Part shown: one piece after another, positions 7,864-15,547 of the stretch
Numbering within the stretch: the stretch's first letter is position 1
Layout of the letters: each line of letters starts with the position of its first letter
Assembly: GCF_000421965.1 (NCBI RefSeq)
Contig: NZ_ATAY01000023.1
Location: 1-64,000, forward strand
Reading direction: 5' to 3'
Source: Ruminiclostridium papyrosolvens C7
GTDB lineage: Bacteria > Bacillota > Clostridia > Acetivibrionales > DSM-1351
DNA length: 64,000 nucleotides
Made by a program: the position numbers and the translations under genes
Notes under the pieces: model-generated
Told to the model about the DNA's origin: nothing
Seen by the model: the letters and a program-made list of their open reading frames with translations, nothing else
The model's database searches: none

Positions 7864-10800
7864 ATGTACACCAAAGCTGCCCGTGAAAGAAAACCCGACC
7901 AATCCTTAAGTTCACAATATAGCAATAGTCAGAAAAAATCCTCCGTGTCAAAGTCTGAGGGCAAAAAGCCAAAAGTCAGAGCAACGGAGTTTTCACAAAT
8001 AATTGCACTGCTCCTTAATGACCCCGACTCAGTCACACGTGATGAATTTATGTTTTTTCAGTCAAAGCTGGGCTACAGTCAGACGGTCAGACTCATGTCA
8101 GAGGGCAGAAAACGTAAGCAGATGGAAAAACAGGGCAAGAAAGTTGAACAGAAGAGAAGCCCTCTTGCTCTTATGAATAATGATAATAAGGTTGTTAATA
8201 AGGACACCAAAAAGTCTCAAGAGGAAAAGACATCGCCTACTGAGGTTAAATCTGCTGTCAGTGAAAAAACAACTAAGCCTAAAGAAGACAAAAAGCAGGA
8301 AACTACTGATTCACATTATGTAAACACGACAAAGGATAATATTAAAGAAAAGTCTCCTACCGAAAAGCCTCATACTGAAAAATCTCCCCAAGTGAAGCAA
8401 ACAACACAACAACAGACACAAGAAAGCGTCAAGCAACAAAAAGCAGCAACCAAAAGCCTTGCTCAATCACAGAATGCAAAGGAAGTAAAAGCAGCAACTC
8501 CGAAAACTCAGGAGAATACACAAATAAAACATAATGTTCAGACCAAAGCTGCGACTCCCGAGAAAAAACAACCTGCTCCATCCTTTGGAAAGGAAATAGC
8601 CTCTATTGCTTCGGCAACAGCAGCGGCAGGGCAAAAAGCCAAAAAAACTCCTGTAGTAAAAATAAAGGCAGGAGACCCGGGAAGCCTACTGTCACAACTC
8701 GAGAATGTACCTCCTACACAGGCATTGAATGCATATTCCCAGGTAACAGCCCTGTCGGGAGAAGCATTGAAAGGCCAAACCCAGAAAACTCAGAAAACAG
8801 TACCACAAATAAAGGCACCCACGGGAATAACTGCAATATCCAAAAATAAAAAAGCTAAAAAGACTCCAAAGACCTTTAACCATGCAGTACCAACAAGTTT
8901 CAAGGCTGAAAAGACAGGGAAAGCACAAGACGGTGCAAAAGACCTTAATATAAACATAAACAGCGAGGCAGAGCCAGACGAAATACTGGCACAAGCAAAG
9001 CACCAGACTGCAAACACACCTGTCATGGAATTTACTGGAGAAGCAGACCCGTCACAAATGGAAGGCTATAATGCCGAAATGTCCCAGAATGTACAGACAG
9101 CAAAACAGCAGGAGCTTGGACAAATACACAATGACTTTGGAGAAAACAGTATATTCCCTGATGCGGACAACACAATCCTAAAAGCAAACAAAGCTCTAAA
9201 AGGTACAACTGCAAAAGCATACAAAGCCCCAAAAGCACTTGAAATCCCGGTAGAAATGGAAGCACAGCTGAACAAGACCCTTGGTCCTAAAATGAAAACC
9301 AAGCTAACGGAGCAAAAAGAAAAATACCAAACCGGACGAGAAAAATTTGATTCGGATGTAAAAGCGGCAAGGGCAGAATCAGATAGCCGGATAACGGCAA
9401 TGAAAACAGAAACAAGTAAAAAGCAGCAGGCTGAGCAAAAAGGTGCTCAGGCTGAAGTAGAACGTCAGAGAAAACAATGGAGACAAGAAATAGATGGGGC
9501 AGTGGCAGACTACGACAAGCAGGCAGAAGCCGAAACAAAAAACAAAACCAAAGAAATAAGCAAAATAAAAGAAGACAAGAACAAAGAAATAAAAGAAAAA
9601 ATGGCAAAAGCAGAAAGTGATGCCAATCAGGAATGTAAAACAGCAAAGAAAAAGGCAGAGGACAAAAAGAAAGAGAATGAAAAGGAAAAAGAAAAAGAAG
9701 ACAAGCCATGGTATGCAAAAGCCATAGACTGGGTAAAGGACAAAGCACAGAAATTTATAGAAGGCCTCAAACAGGCACTGAATTTCATATTTGACGCACT
9801 GAGAAAAGCAGTAAAATTCATATTCGATTTGGCTAAAAAAGCAATAAACGGACTAATAGAGTTAGGCCGCAGAATGGTAGTAGGACTCATAAGGGGACTG
9901 GGAACCTTCCTGAAAGGACTCGTAAAGATAGTATTTTCAAAATTCCCGGGAATATCAAATAAAATATGCGGCTTCATAGACAAAACAGTAGACAAGGCAG
10001 TAAACATAGTAAATACCTTGGCAGATACCTTGAAAAAAGGGGTAAATTCAGTACTGGATTTCCTGTCGGGAACACTGGACAAACTACTGGGATTTGTACA
10101 AAGCGCCTACAATGGAATATTGACCTTTACGGGAATGTTAATCTCAGGTCAGTTTGCTGAAATAATGGAGGGAATAAAAGCATTAGGAGAAGCTGCAAAA
10201 GCGTCACTTCCCCATATAGAGGGGAAGGTGTGGGAACAGCTGATAGGAGTAGACCTGACACAGCCTTTAGAAGAACAGGCAGCCGAAGGAGGACAGCCAC
10301 AAGGCCAGACGACAGAAAAACTAACAGAAAACGATATAGTCATAGAACAGGTGGAGAAGGGGGAAATAACCCCAGAACTACTTGAGGACATAAACCTGAA
10401 AGACGGAGAAACAAAGGAGTTGAATGGAAGCTCCAACCCACATACCACAGAAAGCATAATGGAAGAGTTCGATACACAAAAGACACAAAAAACAGGCAAC
10501 AGCTTCGCAGACGGAGTAAAAACACGGGCCCAGAACGCAGGAAAGATTCTTGACCAGATAAAACAATTTGTAATAAAATGGTTAAAAGATAACTGGTGGA
10601 AGCTGCTGCTGGGAGTACTGGGAGCACTTGCCGGAATAGTAGCGGCTGAAATAGTAACAGGAGGAGCAATAACCGCAGCACTGCCTGCAATAATAAACGT
10701 AATAACCACGGCAATGAATGCGGCTATGGTAGTGTCCATAATAGATACCATAGCAAAAGCTGCAGGCTACATAGAAACCTATCTGACACAGGGCTGGGCA

Positions 10801-11877
10801 AGACACATACAGCCGGCGGCAATAGCCCTTGCAACAGCCTTGGCAATGGGGCTGGTAGAACTGGCAATGGCACTGGGCTTCAAATTCGCCGAAAAAGGCA
10901 TAAAAGCAGCCAAGGGTGGTATCAAAAAAGGGATAAAAGCAACTGCCGGGGGAGCAAAGAAGCTGGTTACCACAGCCGGAAAAGGCATCAAGAGCCTGCT
11001 GAAATCAGGAGCAAAGCTGGTATCCAAAACAGGCAGCATGATAATCGAAAACGGAAAGATAATCATAAAGAGCCTGAAAAACGGATTCTCAAAGGGAGCA
11101 AAGAAACTCAAAGGCCTGATTGACAAAATATTAAGCAAATTCAGGTTCAGAAAATTCAAAATAGAGCGTAAAGGTCTGCATATACGAATATACGGGGAGG
11201 TCAATCCGTGGGTACTGCTTTATGATGGAACAATAGAAAAAATAGACCGTAAGAACACCCATGCAGGAGACATAATAGAACACGAAGGAAAAAGTGGAAT
11301 AGTAATAACCCGCAACACCAAACCAACCGCCAAAGTCAATGACCTCAATGCATTAAGTCAGGGAGAACGGAAAGCCATTTATGAAAATGGTTTGAAGAAT
11401 GGTGGGAAGGTTGAGATTAAGGGTGGCGGGAATATAAATACGGGTGGTCTAAAAAATGAATTAAATTATACACCTACTTCGGGAGTAAAACTTAAAGCAA
11501 CTCCAGGAAAAACAACTACCATTTTAGGTACATTCAACGATGATACAGGAAAAATACTTGATGAATTAGGAAATGTTAAATCTATGAATTTTGGACCCAA
11601 AGATGGTGGTTTCAACTTATTAAATACACCAGATGATATTTATCAAAAGCTTGGAGCAAATGGATTTTGGGAGCAATGTAATAAGCCATGGCTTGATAAC
11701 GCTATAGCAAGAAAGGATATTATTGTTTTGGCTACCGAGCCAACTCCGGCAGCATTATATAGAGCCAATATAATTACTGGTAAAATGGAACTTAGTGGTT
11801 TTGGTAGAGAATACCAGTATTTATTGGATCATGGTTATACTTTTAATTCTGTATTAAAGCAAATGATACCAAAGTGA
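7864..11877 (+). CDS. Polymorphic toxin, contractile-injection-system cargo type, with exchangeable C-terminal toxin domain
   Basis: A 1337-residue multidomain protein without signal peptide. Residues 1-90 are basic and start MYTKAARERKP. Residues 90-480 are low-complexity Lys/Gln/Thr/Ala-rich. Residues 480-615 are a charged coiled coil. Residues 616-810 form amphipathic, hydrophobic helices (IDWVKDKAQKFIEGL). Residues 905-1020 are strongly hydrophobic (NWWKLLLGVLGALAGIVAAE), an arrangement I know from large cargo proteins of extracellular contractile injection systems. Residues 1150-1337 are a distinct C-terminal module, with AT-richer codon use from about base 11,340. It holds FWEQCNKPWLDNAIARKDII and GFGREYQYLLDHGY, a pattern common in BECR-fold (RNase-like) contact toxins. 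The toxin activity and delivery route are inferred; no injection-system structural genes are in the window. A probable immunity gene follows 13 bp downstream. Confidence 0.72.
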   Translation: MYTKAARERKPDQSLSSQYSNSQKKSSVSKSEGKKPKVRATEFSQIIALLLNDPDSVTRDEFMFFQSKLGYSQTVRLMSEGRKRKQMEKQGKKVEQKRSPLALMNNDNKVVNKDTKKSQEEKTSPTEVKSAVSEKTTKPKEDKKQETTDSHYVNTTKDNIKEKSPTEKPHTEKSPQVKQTTQQQTQESVKQQKAATKSLAQSQNAKEVKAATPKTQENTQIKHNVQTKAATPEKKQPAPSFGKEIASIASATAAAGQKAKKTPVVKIKAGDPGSLLSQLENVPPTQALNAYSQVTALSGEALKGQTQKTQKTVPQIKAPTGITAISKNKKAKKTPKTFNHAVPTSFKAEKTGKAQDGAKDLNININSEAEPDEILAQAKHQTANTPVMEFTGEADPSQMEGYNAEMSQNVQTAKQQELGQIHNDFGENSIFPDADNTILKANKALKGTTAKAYKAPKALEIPVEMEAQLNKTLGPKMKTKLTEQKEKYQTGREKFDSDVKAARAESDSRITAMKTETSKKQQAEQKGAQAEVERQRKQWRQEIDGAVADYDKQAEAETKNKTKEISKIKEDKNKEIKEKMAKAESDANQECKTAKKKAEDKKKENEKEKEKEDKPWYAKAIDWVKDKAQKFIEGLKQALNFIFDALRKAVKFIFDLAKKAINGLIELGRRMVVGLIRGLGTFLKGLVKIVFSKFPGISNKICGFIDKTVDKAVNIVNTLADTLKKGVNSVLDFLSGTLDKLLGFVQSAYNGILTFTGMLISGQFAEIMEGIKALGEAAKASLPHIEGKVWEQLIGVDLTQPLEEQAAEGGQPQGQTTEKLTENDIVIEQVEKGEITPELLEDINLKDGETKELNGSSNPHTTESIMEEFDTQKTQKTGNSFADGVKTRAQNAGKILDQIKQFVIKWLKDNWWKLLLGVLGALAGIVAAEIVTGGAITAALPAIINVITTAMNAAMVVSIIDTIAKAAGYIETYLTQGWARHIQPAAIALATALAMGLVELAMALGFKFAEKGIKAAKGGIKKGIKATAGGAKKLVTTAGKGIKSLLKSGAKLVSKTGSMIIENGKIIIKSLKNGFSKGAKKLKGLIDKILSKFRFRKFKIERKGLHIRIYGEVNPWVLLYDGTIEKIDRKNTHAGDIIEHEGKSGIVITRNTKPTAKVNDLNALSQGERKAIYENGLKNGGKVEIKGGGNINTGGLKNELNYTPTSGVKLKATPGKTTTILGTFNDDTGKILDELGNVKSMNFGPKDGGFNLLNTPDDIYQKLGANGFWEQCNKPWLDNAIARKDIIVLATEPTPAALYRANIITGKMELSGFGREYQYLLDHGYTFNSVLKQMIPK

Positions 11878-11890
11878 TAGGAGTGATGAA

Positions 11891-12334
11891 ATGAAATATG
11901 AAAGTATCATAAAAGAGTATTTTTCAAGTATATTTGAAAAATACGATTTAGATTACAGAGATGTTACGGAAAATAGTGTAGCGTTTATTGGGAAAGGTTA
12001 TGCATTTGTTTTGACTATTCGGCTAGGAGAGGTGTATCTGGACTTTACAACACTATTAGAAAATGAATACAAAAAGATAGATATATGGAATTTTTGTGCA
12101 AGTTATTTCACTTCTGAGGATAGGAAAAATTTACCACTAGGAAAAACCGTGGAAGATAATATTAGGTGTACCATTTTAGTGTTAGCACGAGGATTGGAAA
12201 ATAATTTTCGGAGTATGCTTAAGGGGCATATTGAGTGGATAGATAATTATAAAAGATATCCAATGGCAGGAATAATAAAAAAAGCAGATAAAACAATTGT
12301 ACAGCTTATTGAAGACAGATGTAGAGAAACTTAA
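11891..12334 (+). CDS. Probable immunity protein for the adjacent toxin
   Basis: A 147-residue soluble protein that I do not recognise by family. It follows the toxin gene by 13 bp with a good ribosome binding site (GGAGTGATGAA before the ATG), matches the toxin tip in its AT-rich codon use and has the size and acidic/aromatic character typical of immunity proteins (FEKYDLDYRDVTENSV, IRLGEVYLDF, WNFCASYF). The assignment rests on position: in polymorphic toxin loci the gene directly after the toxin tip usually encodes its antidote. Its stop codon lies directly beside the start of the displaced TNT fragment. Confidence 0.6.
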   Translation: MKYESIIKEYFSSIFEKYDLDYRDVTENSVAFIGKGYAFVLTIRLGEVYLDFTTLLENEYKKIDIWNFCASYFTSEDRKNLPLGKTVEDNIRCTILVLARGLENNFRSMLKGHIEWIDNYKRYPMAGIIKKADKTIVQLIEDRCRET

Positions 12335-12336
12335 CA

Positions 12337-12769
12337 CAAAAACTGAATAGTTTTAATCAAGAGACCGGATATCCGTATCATCCAGGTACAGAGAATCCTG
12401 TGCTAGGGAATGTAGATAAAAATATAGATGGTTTCTTGAACGGAGAGTTTACTCCAAATCATACTTTATCAGAAGGCACATTTATAGATAGATATGGAGA
12501 TAATTCCGGCGGACAATATTTTTCGCCAATGGGTGAAAGCTATGAAAGTAGAGCGTTAGCACCATATATGGATAATGCAACTTATACAAGATATAAAGTT
12601 ATTAAACGTTTAGTGTAAAATCGGGTATTATTGCACCTTGGTGGGGTAGAAAAGGAATGGGAACCCAATTTTTACGGATTACAAAATTTTGGCGAAAGAT
12701 GGAACGTATATAAAGGCTACAGTTGATAATCTACTACAAAATGATTATATCGCTAAATTAGCAGATTAG
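12337..12769 (+). pseudogene. Displaced, frameshifted TNT-like NAD glycohydrolase toxin module
   Basis: Three frames read in succession give one continuous TNT (tuberculosis necrotizing toxin) domain. Frame 1 (12337-12615) ends in FIDRYGDNSGGQYFSPMG, ESYESRALAPY and YKVIKRL. Frame 2 (12615-12671) gives VKSGIIAPWWGRKGMGTQF. Frame 3 (12674-12769) gives TDYKILAKDGTYIKATVDN and ends LQNDYIAKLAD. The DRYG...G...SP.G...RAL.P and the PWWG...GTQ motifs, with the Arg and Gln used by TNT enzymes to hydrolyse NAD, are all present. Each junction corresponds to one missing base (or two extra), near T5 or A4 runs. There is no start codon with a ribosome binding site and no delivery domains, so this is an orphan toxin tip that was displaced from the main gene and has decayed. 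Confidence 0.8.
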
Positions 12770-12782
12770 GAGAGTTGGTAAA

Positions 12783-13329
12783 ATGGAATTAAAGAAAATG
12801 CTTGAAATACTAAAATGCGAAGGATATAGCAAAGAAATTGTCTACAATGAATTTGGAAAGAGGAAGAAATGAAGAAGAGACAGTTGGGATATATGAATGT
12901 TTAGAGACTGGATCGAATAGTTTTTTTCTTGATAGACTTAAAAAGTATTACCTAAATAGGAATATTGCTAAAGCAAAAAATGATTCTAAAATTATAGAAT
13001 TGTTGATAAAAAATGAATTAACAGTAGATAAGTTACTTAATGCTTTAAACAATTGTAATATTCCAACGTCATACATATCGACACAAAATATAGAAAGACA
13101 TTCGATTAATTTACATAAAGATGGTACTGGTTGGACATCAGAGTATGTAGATATTAATAGAATTAGCCATAGAAAGGCAATTTCAGAACCATTATCACAA
13201 TGTATTTCGTATGCATTCGCAAGAATTATGTATTTATATCTGCTGGATAAAATTATGGAAAAATATTTTAATGGTATAAAATCTTTCGATTATTTTACTG
13301 CTGAAGAAATTGCTTCTTTTACTAGTTGA
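12783..13329 (+). pseudogene. Frameshifted immunity-like gene paired with the TNT remnant
   Basis: The ATG at 12783 has AGGAGA upstream and begins MELKKMLEILKCEGYSKEIV, but this frame stops at 12870. The continuation, NEEETVGIYECLETGSNSF onward, is in another frame and runs to 13329. Removing one A from the run at about 12865-12868 restores a single protein of about 181 residues. I do not recognise the family; position directly behind the TNT fragment suggests the cognate immunity gene, now broken. A shorter product from TTG 12838 cannot be excluded, but it has no convincing ribosome binding site. Confidence 0.6.
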
Positions 13330-13383
13330 GTATTAACCCTTAACAGCTAGCTAACAGGTAAAGGTTACATGATAAAGTAATGA

Positions 13384-13710
13384 ATAAAGAGCCTGAAAAA
13401 CGGATTCTCAAAGGGAGCAAAGAAACTCAAAGGCCTGATAGACAAATTATTAAGCAAATTCAGGTTCAAAAAGTTCAAAATAGAGCGAAAAGGTCTGCAT
13501 TTAAGGATATACGGGGAAGTCAACCCGTGGGTACTGCTCTATGATGGAACCATAGAAAAAATAGACCTTAAGAACACCCGTGCAGGAGACATAATAGAAC
13601 ACGAAGGAAAACAGGGAATAGTAATAGAATTGCACTTTGTCAGATATCCTGAAAATATGATAATCCAGTATTTATCATCATCATCCCGAAACAATCAATC
13701 TTACCGGTGA
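13384..13710 (+). pseudogene. Second copy of the conserved toxin segment with a different tail
   Basis: Bases 13384-13626 repeat 11065-11307 of the toxin gene with about 17 mismatches in 243 (roughly 93% identity by eye, no gaps). They keep its reading frame: SLKNGFSKGAKKLKGLIDK through VNPWVLLYDGTIEKID to DIIEHEGK. A stop codon lies directly before the copy. After 13626 the sequence leaves the main gene and continues with an unrelated tail (ELHFVRYPENMIIQYLSSSS) to a stop at 13708. This is the expected footprint of a former 3' end displaced by insertion of a new toxin module through recombination in the conserved segment. Confidence 0.8.
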
Positions 13711-13837
13711 CTTTCACAGTGCCAGCTTGGCATACAAATTTTACAGCTTGCAGTATTTGAACAGGTGTACTAAAATGGGACATACGATTCTTATTCATAA
13801 CCAGAAGTCCGTTATTTATAAATCGCCATGGAGGTAA
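13664..13837 (+). other. Possible gene remnant of unknown origin before the sigma-54 regulator
   Basis: A 57-codon open frame without start codon (contains NLTGDFHSASLAYKFYSLQY, then GHTILIHNQKSVIYKSPWR) overlaps the previous remnant and ends in the ribosome binding site of the regulator gene. It could be the end of another lost module. It also contains the 17-bp motif at 13766, so at least its last part may be regulatory instead. Confidence 0.25.
13766..13782 (+). promoter_or_regulatory. Putative activator site 4 (upstream of the regulator's own gene)
   Basis: TGTACTAAAATGGGACA matches the three copies of the same 17-bp motif upstream of the lyase gene. It ends 57 bp before the regulator's ATG, which suggests autoregulation. 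It has no recognisable -24/-12 promoter beside it. Confidence 0.5.
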
Positions 13838-13839
13838 AA

Positions 13840-15207
13840 ATGTTCATTCATAATATTATAAAATCAAGTGAGAGTATTTTGGAATCTATACATGACGGAA
13901 TTGCTATAGCAGACAGCGAAGAAAACGTTATATATGTTAATGAAGCCAATTACCGTATTACAGGTATTCAAGCAAGCGAATTTCTGGGTAAAAAGGTAAG
14001 TGAAGTTGTTCCTGGCTCACATATTCCTCAGGTTCTGACAACAGGAAGCAAGCTGATAGGAATAAAAACAAGAGTAAATGATAGAGATGTAATATCTAAT
14101 ATTGTTCCGTTTGTTTATAATGGCAAGGTTGAAGGTGCTGTATCAATATTCAGAGATATTTCTGAAATAAGAGAACTAAATCAAAAGCTTAAAGATGCAA
14201 AATCAACAATTAAGCATCTCTACGAAGAATTGGACTTTCTTACTGCTGCAGACAGCAATATTGTAGTAGGAAATAATAATGCAATGATACAGACTCTGAA
14301 AACGTCACAAAAAGCCTCAAGGGTAAGTTCTACGGTACTATTGCAGGGTGAGAGCGGAACAGGAAAAGAAGTAATAGCCAGATTTATTCACAAACATGGT
14401 ACAAGAGCTGAAAAACCATTTATTACAGTAAATTGTGCTGCTATTCCGGAAAGTCTTCTCGAAAGTGAACTATTCGGTTATGAAGATGGAGCTTTTACGG
14501 GAGCTAAAAAAGGAGGAAGACCCGGTATGTTTGAGTTGGCTGACACAGGGACTATCTTTCTTGACGAAATAGGGGATATGGATTTCCACCTTCAGGCCAA
14601 ATTGCTTAGGGTATTGCAAAGCCGTGAGATTATGAGGGTTGGTGGAACACGGCAAAAAAAAATAGATGTAAGAGTTATAGCCGCTACAAATAAAAATTTG
14701 ATACAAATGGTGCAGGAAAATACGTTTCGTGAAGACCTTTACTATAGATTAGCTGTCATAAAGATTTTAATACCATCCCTGCGTGAAAGAAAAGAGGATG
14801 TCCACCTTTATATACAAAATGCAGTAAATAAAATTGGTAAACGTCTCGGAAAGAACGTTTCTGTAACACCAAGAGCAATAAAGCTGCTTACGGAATACTC
14901 ATATCCGGGTAATATCAGAGAACTGGAGAATATTATGGAGGTTTGTCTAGTAAGCGATGAAGACGGGATTATAGATATAAATGATTTACCGGAGAACGTT
15001 TTTCAAATAAAAAAAGAACTTAAACACAATATAAATCTGTCTTTTAATGAATTTCCTTCTTTAAGTGAAGTAGAAGCCTTGATTTTAAGAAAGGCAATAG
15101 AGTCATACAAATCAAAAGCTGATATTGCAAAAAATTTAAAAATTTCTAGATCTACGTTATATAGAAAATTAAAAGAATATGGGCTGGAAAAAGAATTGAA
15201 AGAATAA
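13840..15207 (+). CDS. Sigma-54-dependent enhancer-binding protein with PAS sensor
   Basis: The product (455 aa) activates RNA polymerase carrying sigma-54. Domains in order: PAS fold at residues 8-115 (ESIHDGIAIADSEENVIYVN, then FRDISE at the end); a short coiled linker; an AAA+ domain with Walker A GESGTGKE at 170-177, the sigma-54-contacting GAFTGA loop at 217-222 and Walker B IFLDEIGD; and a C-terminal Fis-type HTH (ADIAKNLKISRSTLYRKLKE). All motifs needed for activation are intact. There is no response-regulator receiver domain, so the signal is probably a small molecule or redox state sensed by the PAS domain. The start at ATG 13840 has GGAGG 5 nt upstream; the frame is open from ATG 13828, which lies across that site. 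The target is very likely the downstream lyase operon. Confidence 0.93.
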   Translation: MFIHNIIKSSESILESIHDGIAIADSEENVIYVNEANYRITGIQASEFLGKKVSEVVPGSHIPQVLTTGSKLIGIKTRVNDRDVISNIVPFVYNGKVEGAVSIFRDISEIRELNQKLKDAKSTIKHLYEELDFLTAADSNIVVGNNNAMIQTLKTSQKASRVSSTVLLQGESGTGKEVIARFIHKHGTRAEKPFITVNCAAIPESLLESELFGYEDGAFTGAKKGGRPGMFELADTGTIFLDEIGDMDFHLQAKLLRVLQSREIMRVGGTRQKKIDVRVIAATNKNLIQMVQENTFREDLYYRLAVIKILIPSLRERKEDVHLYIQNAVNKIGKRLGKNVSVTPRAIKLLTEYSYPGNIRELENIMEVCLVSDEDGIIDINDLPENVFQIKKELKHNINLSFNEFPSLSEVEALILRKAIESYKSKADIAKNLKISRSTLYRKLKEYGLEKELKE

Positions 15208-15224
15208 TGTATTAAAATGATACA
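15208..15224 (+). promoter_or_regulatory. Putative activator site 1
   Basis: TGTATTAAAATGATACA begins at the first base after the regulator's stop codon. The outer bases form an inverted repeat (TGTAT...ATACA). It shares its core with sites 2, 3 and 4. Confidence 0.55.
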
Positions 15225-15237
15225 TTTTCATAAAAAT

Positions 15238-15284
15238 AAAGCTGCTTAAGTGTTTTAAAATGAGACACAAAGGCAGCTTTTTTA
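15238..15284 (+). terminator. Rho-independent terminator of the regulator gene
   Basis: AAAGCTGC / GCAGCTTT stem with a 27-nt loop and a T-rich tail. The loop contains putative activator site 2. Confidence 0.75.
15251..15267 (+). promoter_or_regulatory. Putative activator site 2
   Basis: TGTTTTAAAATGAGACA, 43 bp (about four helical turns) from site 1, entirely inside the terminator loop. Confidence 0.5.
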
Positions 15285-15351
15285 TTGTATACAACATTAA
15301 AATATTGTTTAGCCAAGGGCAGAATAAAAGATTTTTGATAAAAACCGAAAG

Positions 15352-15368
15352 TGTATCAAAATGAATCA
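15352..15368 (+). promoter_or_regulatory. Putative activator site 3
   Basis: TGTATCAAAATGAATCA, 101 bp from site 2 and about 112 bp before the -24/-12 promoter, a usual distance for sigma-54 enhancers. Confidence 0.5.
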
Positions 15369-15479
15369 TGTGTTTTTGAGTTTTAATAAATTTGTGCAGA
15401 AACAACAAGTAATTATACAAAAAATATATAAAAAATTATTAAAAACTAACAATTTGCAGAGGAATTAGAGTCGAAACTT

Positions 15480-15496
15480 TTGGCATGAATCTTGCT
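15480..15496 (+). promoter_or_regulatory. Sigma-54 (-24/-12) promoter
   Basis: TTGGCATGAATCTTGCT fits the consensus TGGCAY-N5-TTGCW. The GG and GC doublets are 12 bp apart as required. The predicted transcript would start near 15507, about 40 nt before the lyase ATG. Confidence 0.88.
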
Positions 15497-15547
15497 GTTA
15501 TATATGTATGTAAGTCAATACAAATATGATGAAAGAAGGAGATACAA

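Noticed and set aside
8692..10806. Many long minus-strand open frames opposite the toxin gene (up to 200 residues)
   Set aside because: They are shadows of a coding strand rich in A and poor in stop-generating complements; none has a ribosome binding site or plausible protein composition (runs of Leu, Phe, Ser, Cys).
12838..13329. Intact 163-residue gene starting at TTG 12838
   Set aside because: The start has no ribosome binding site, whereas ATG 12783 does, and one-base correction joins both frames into a longer protein; annotated as a frameshifted gene.
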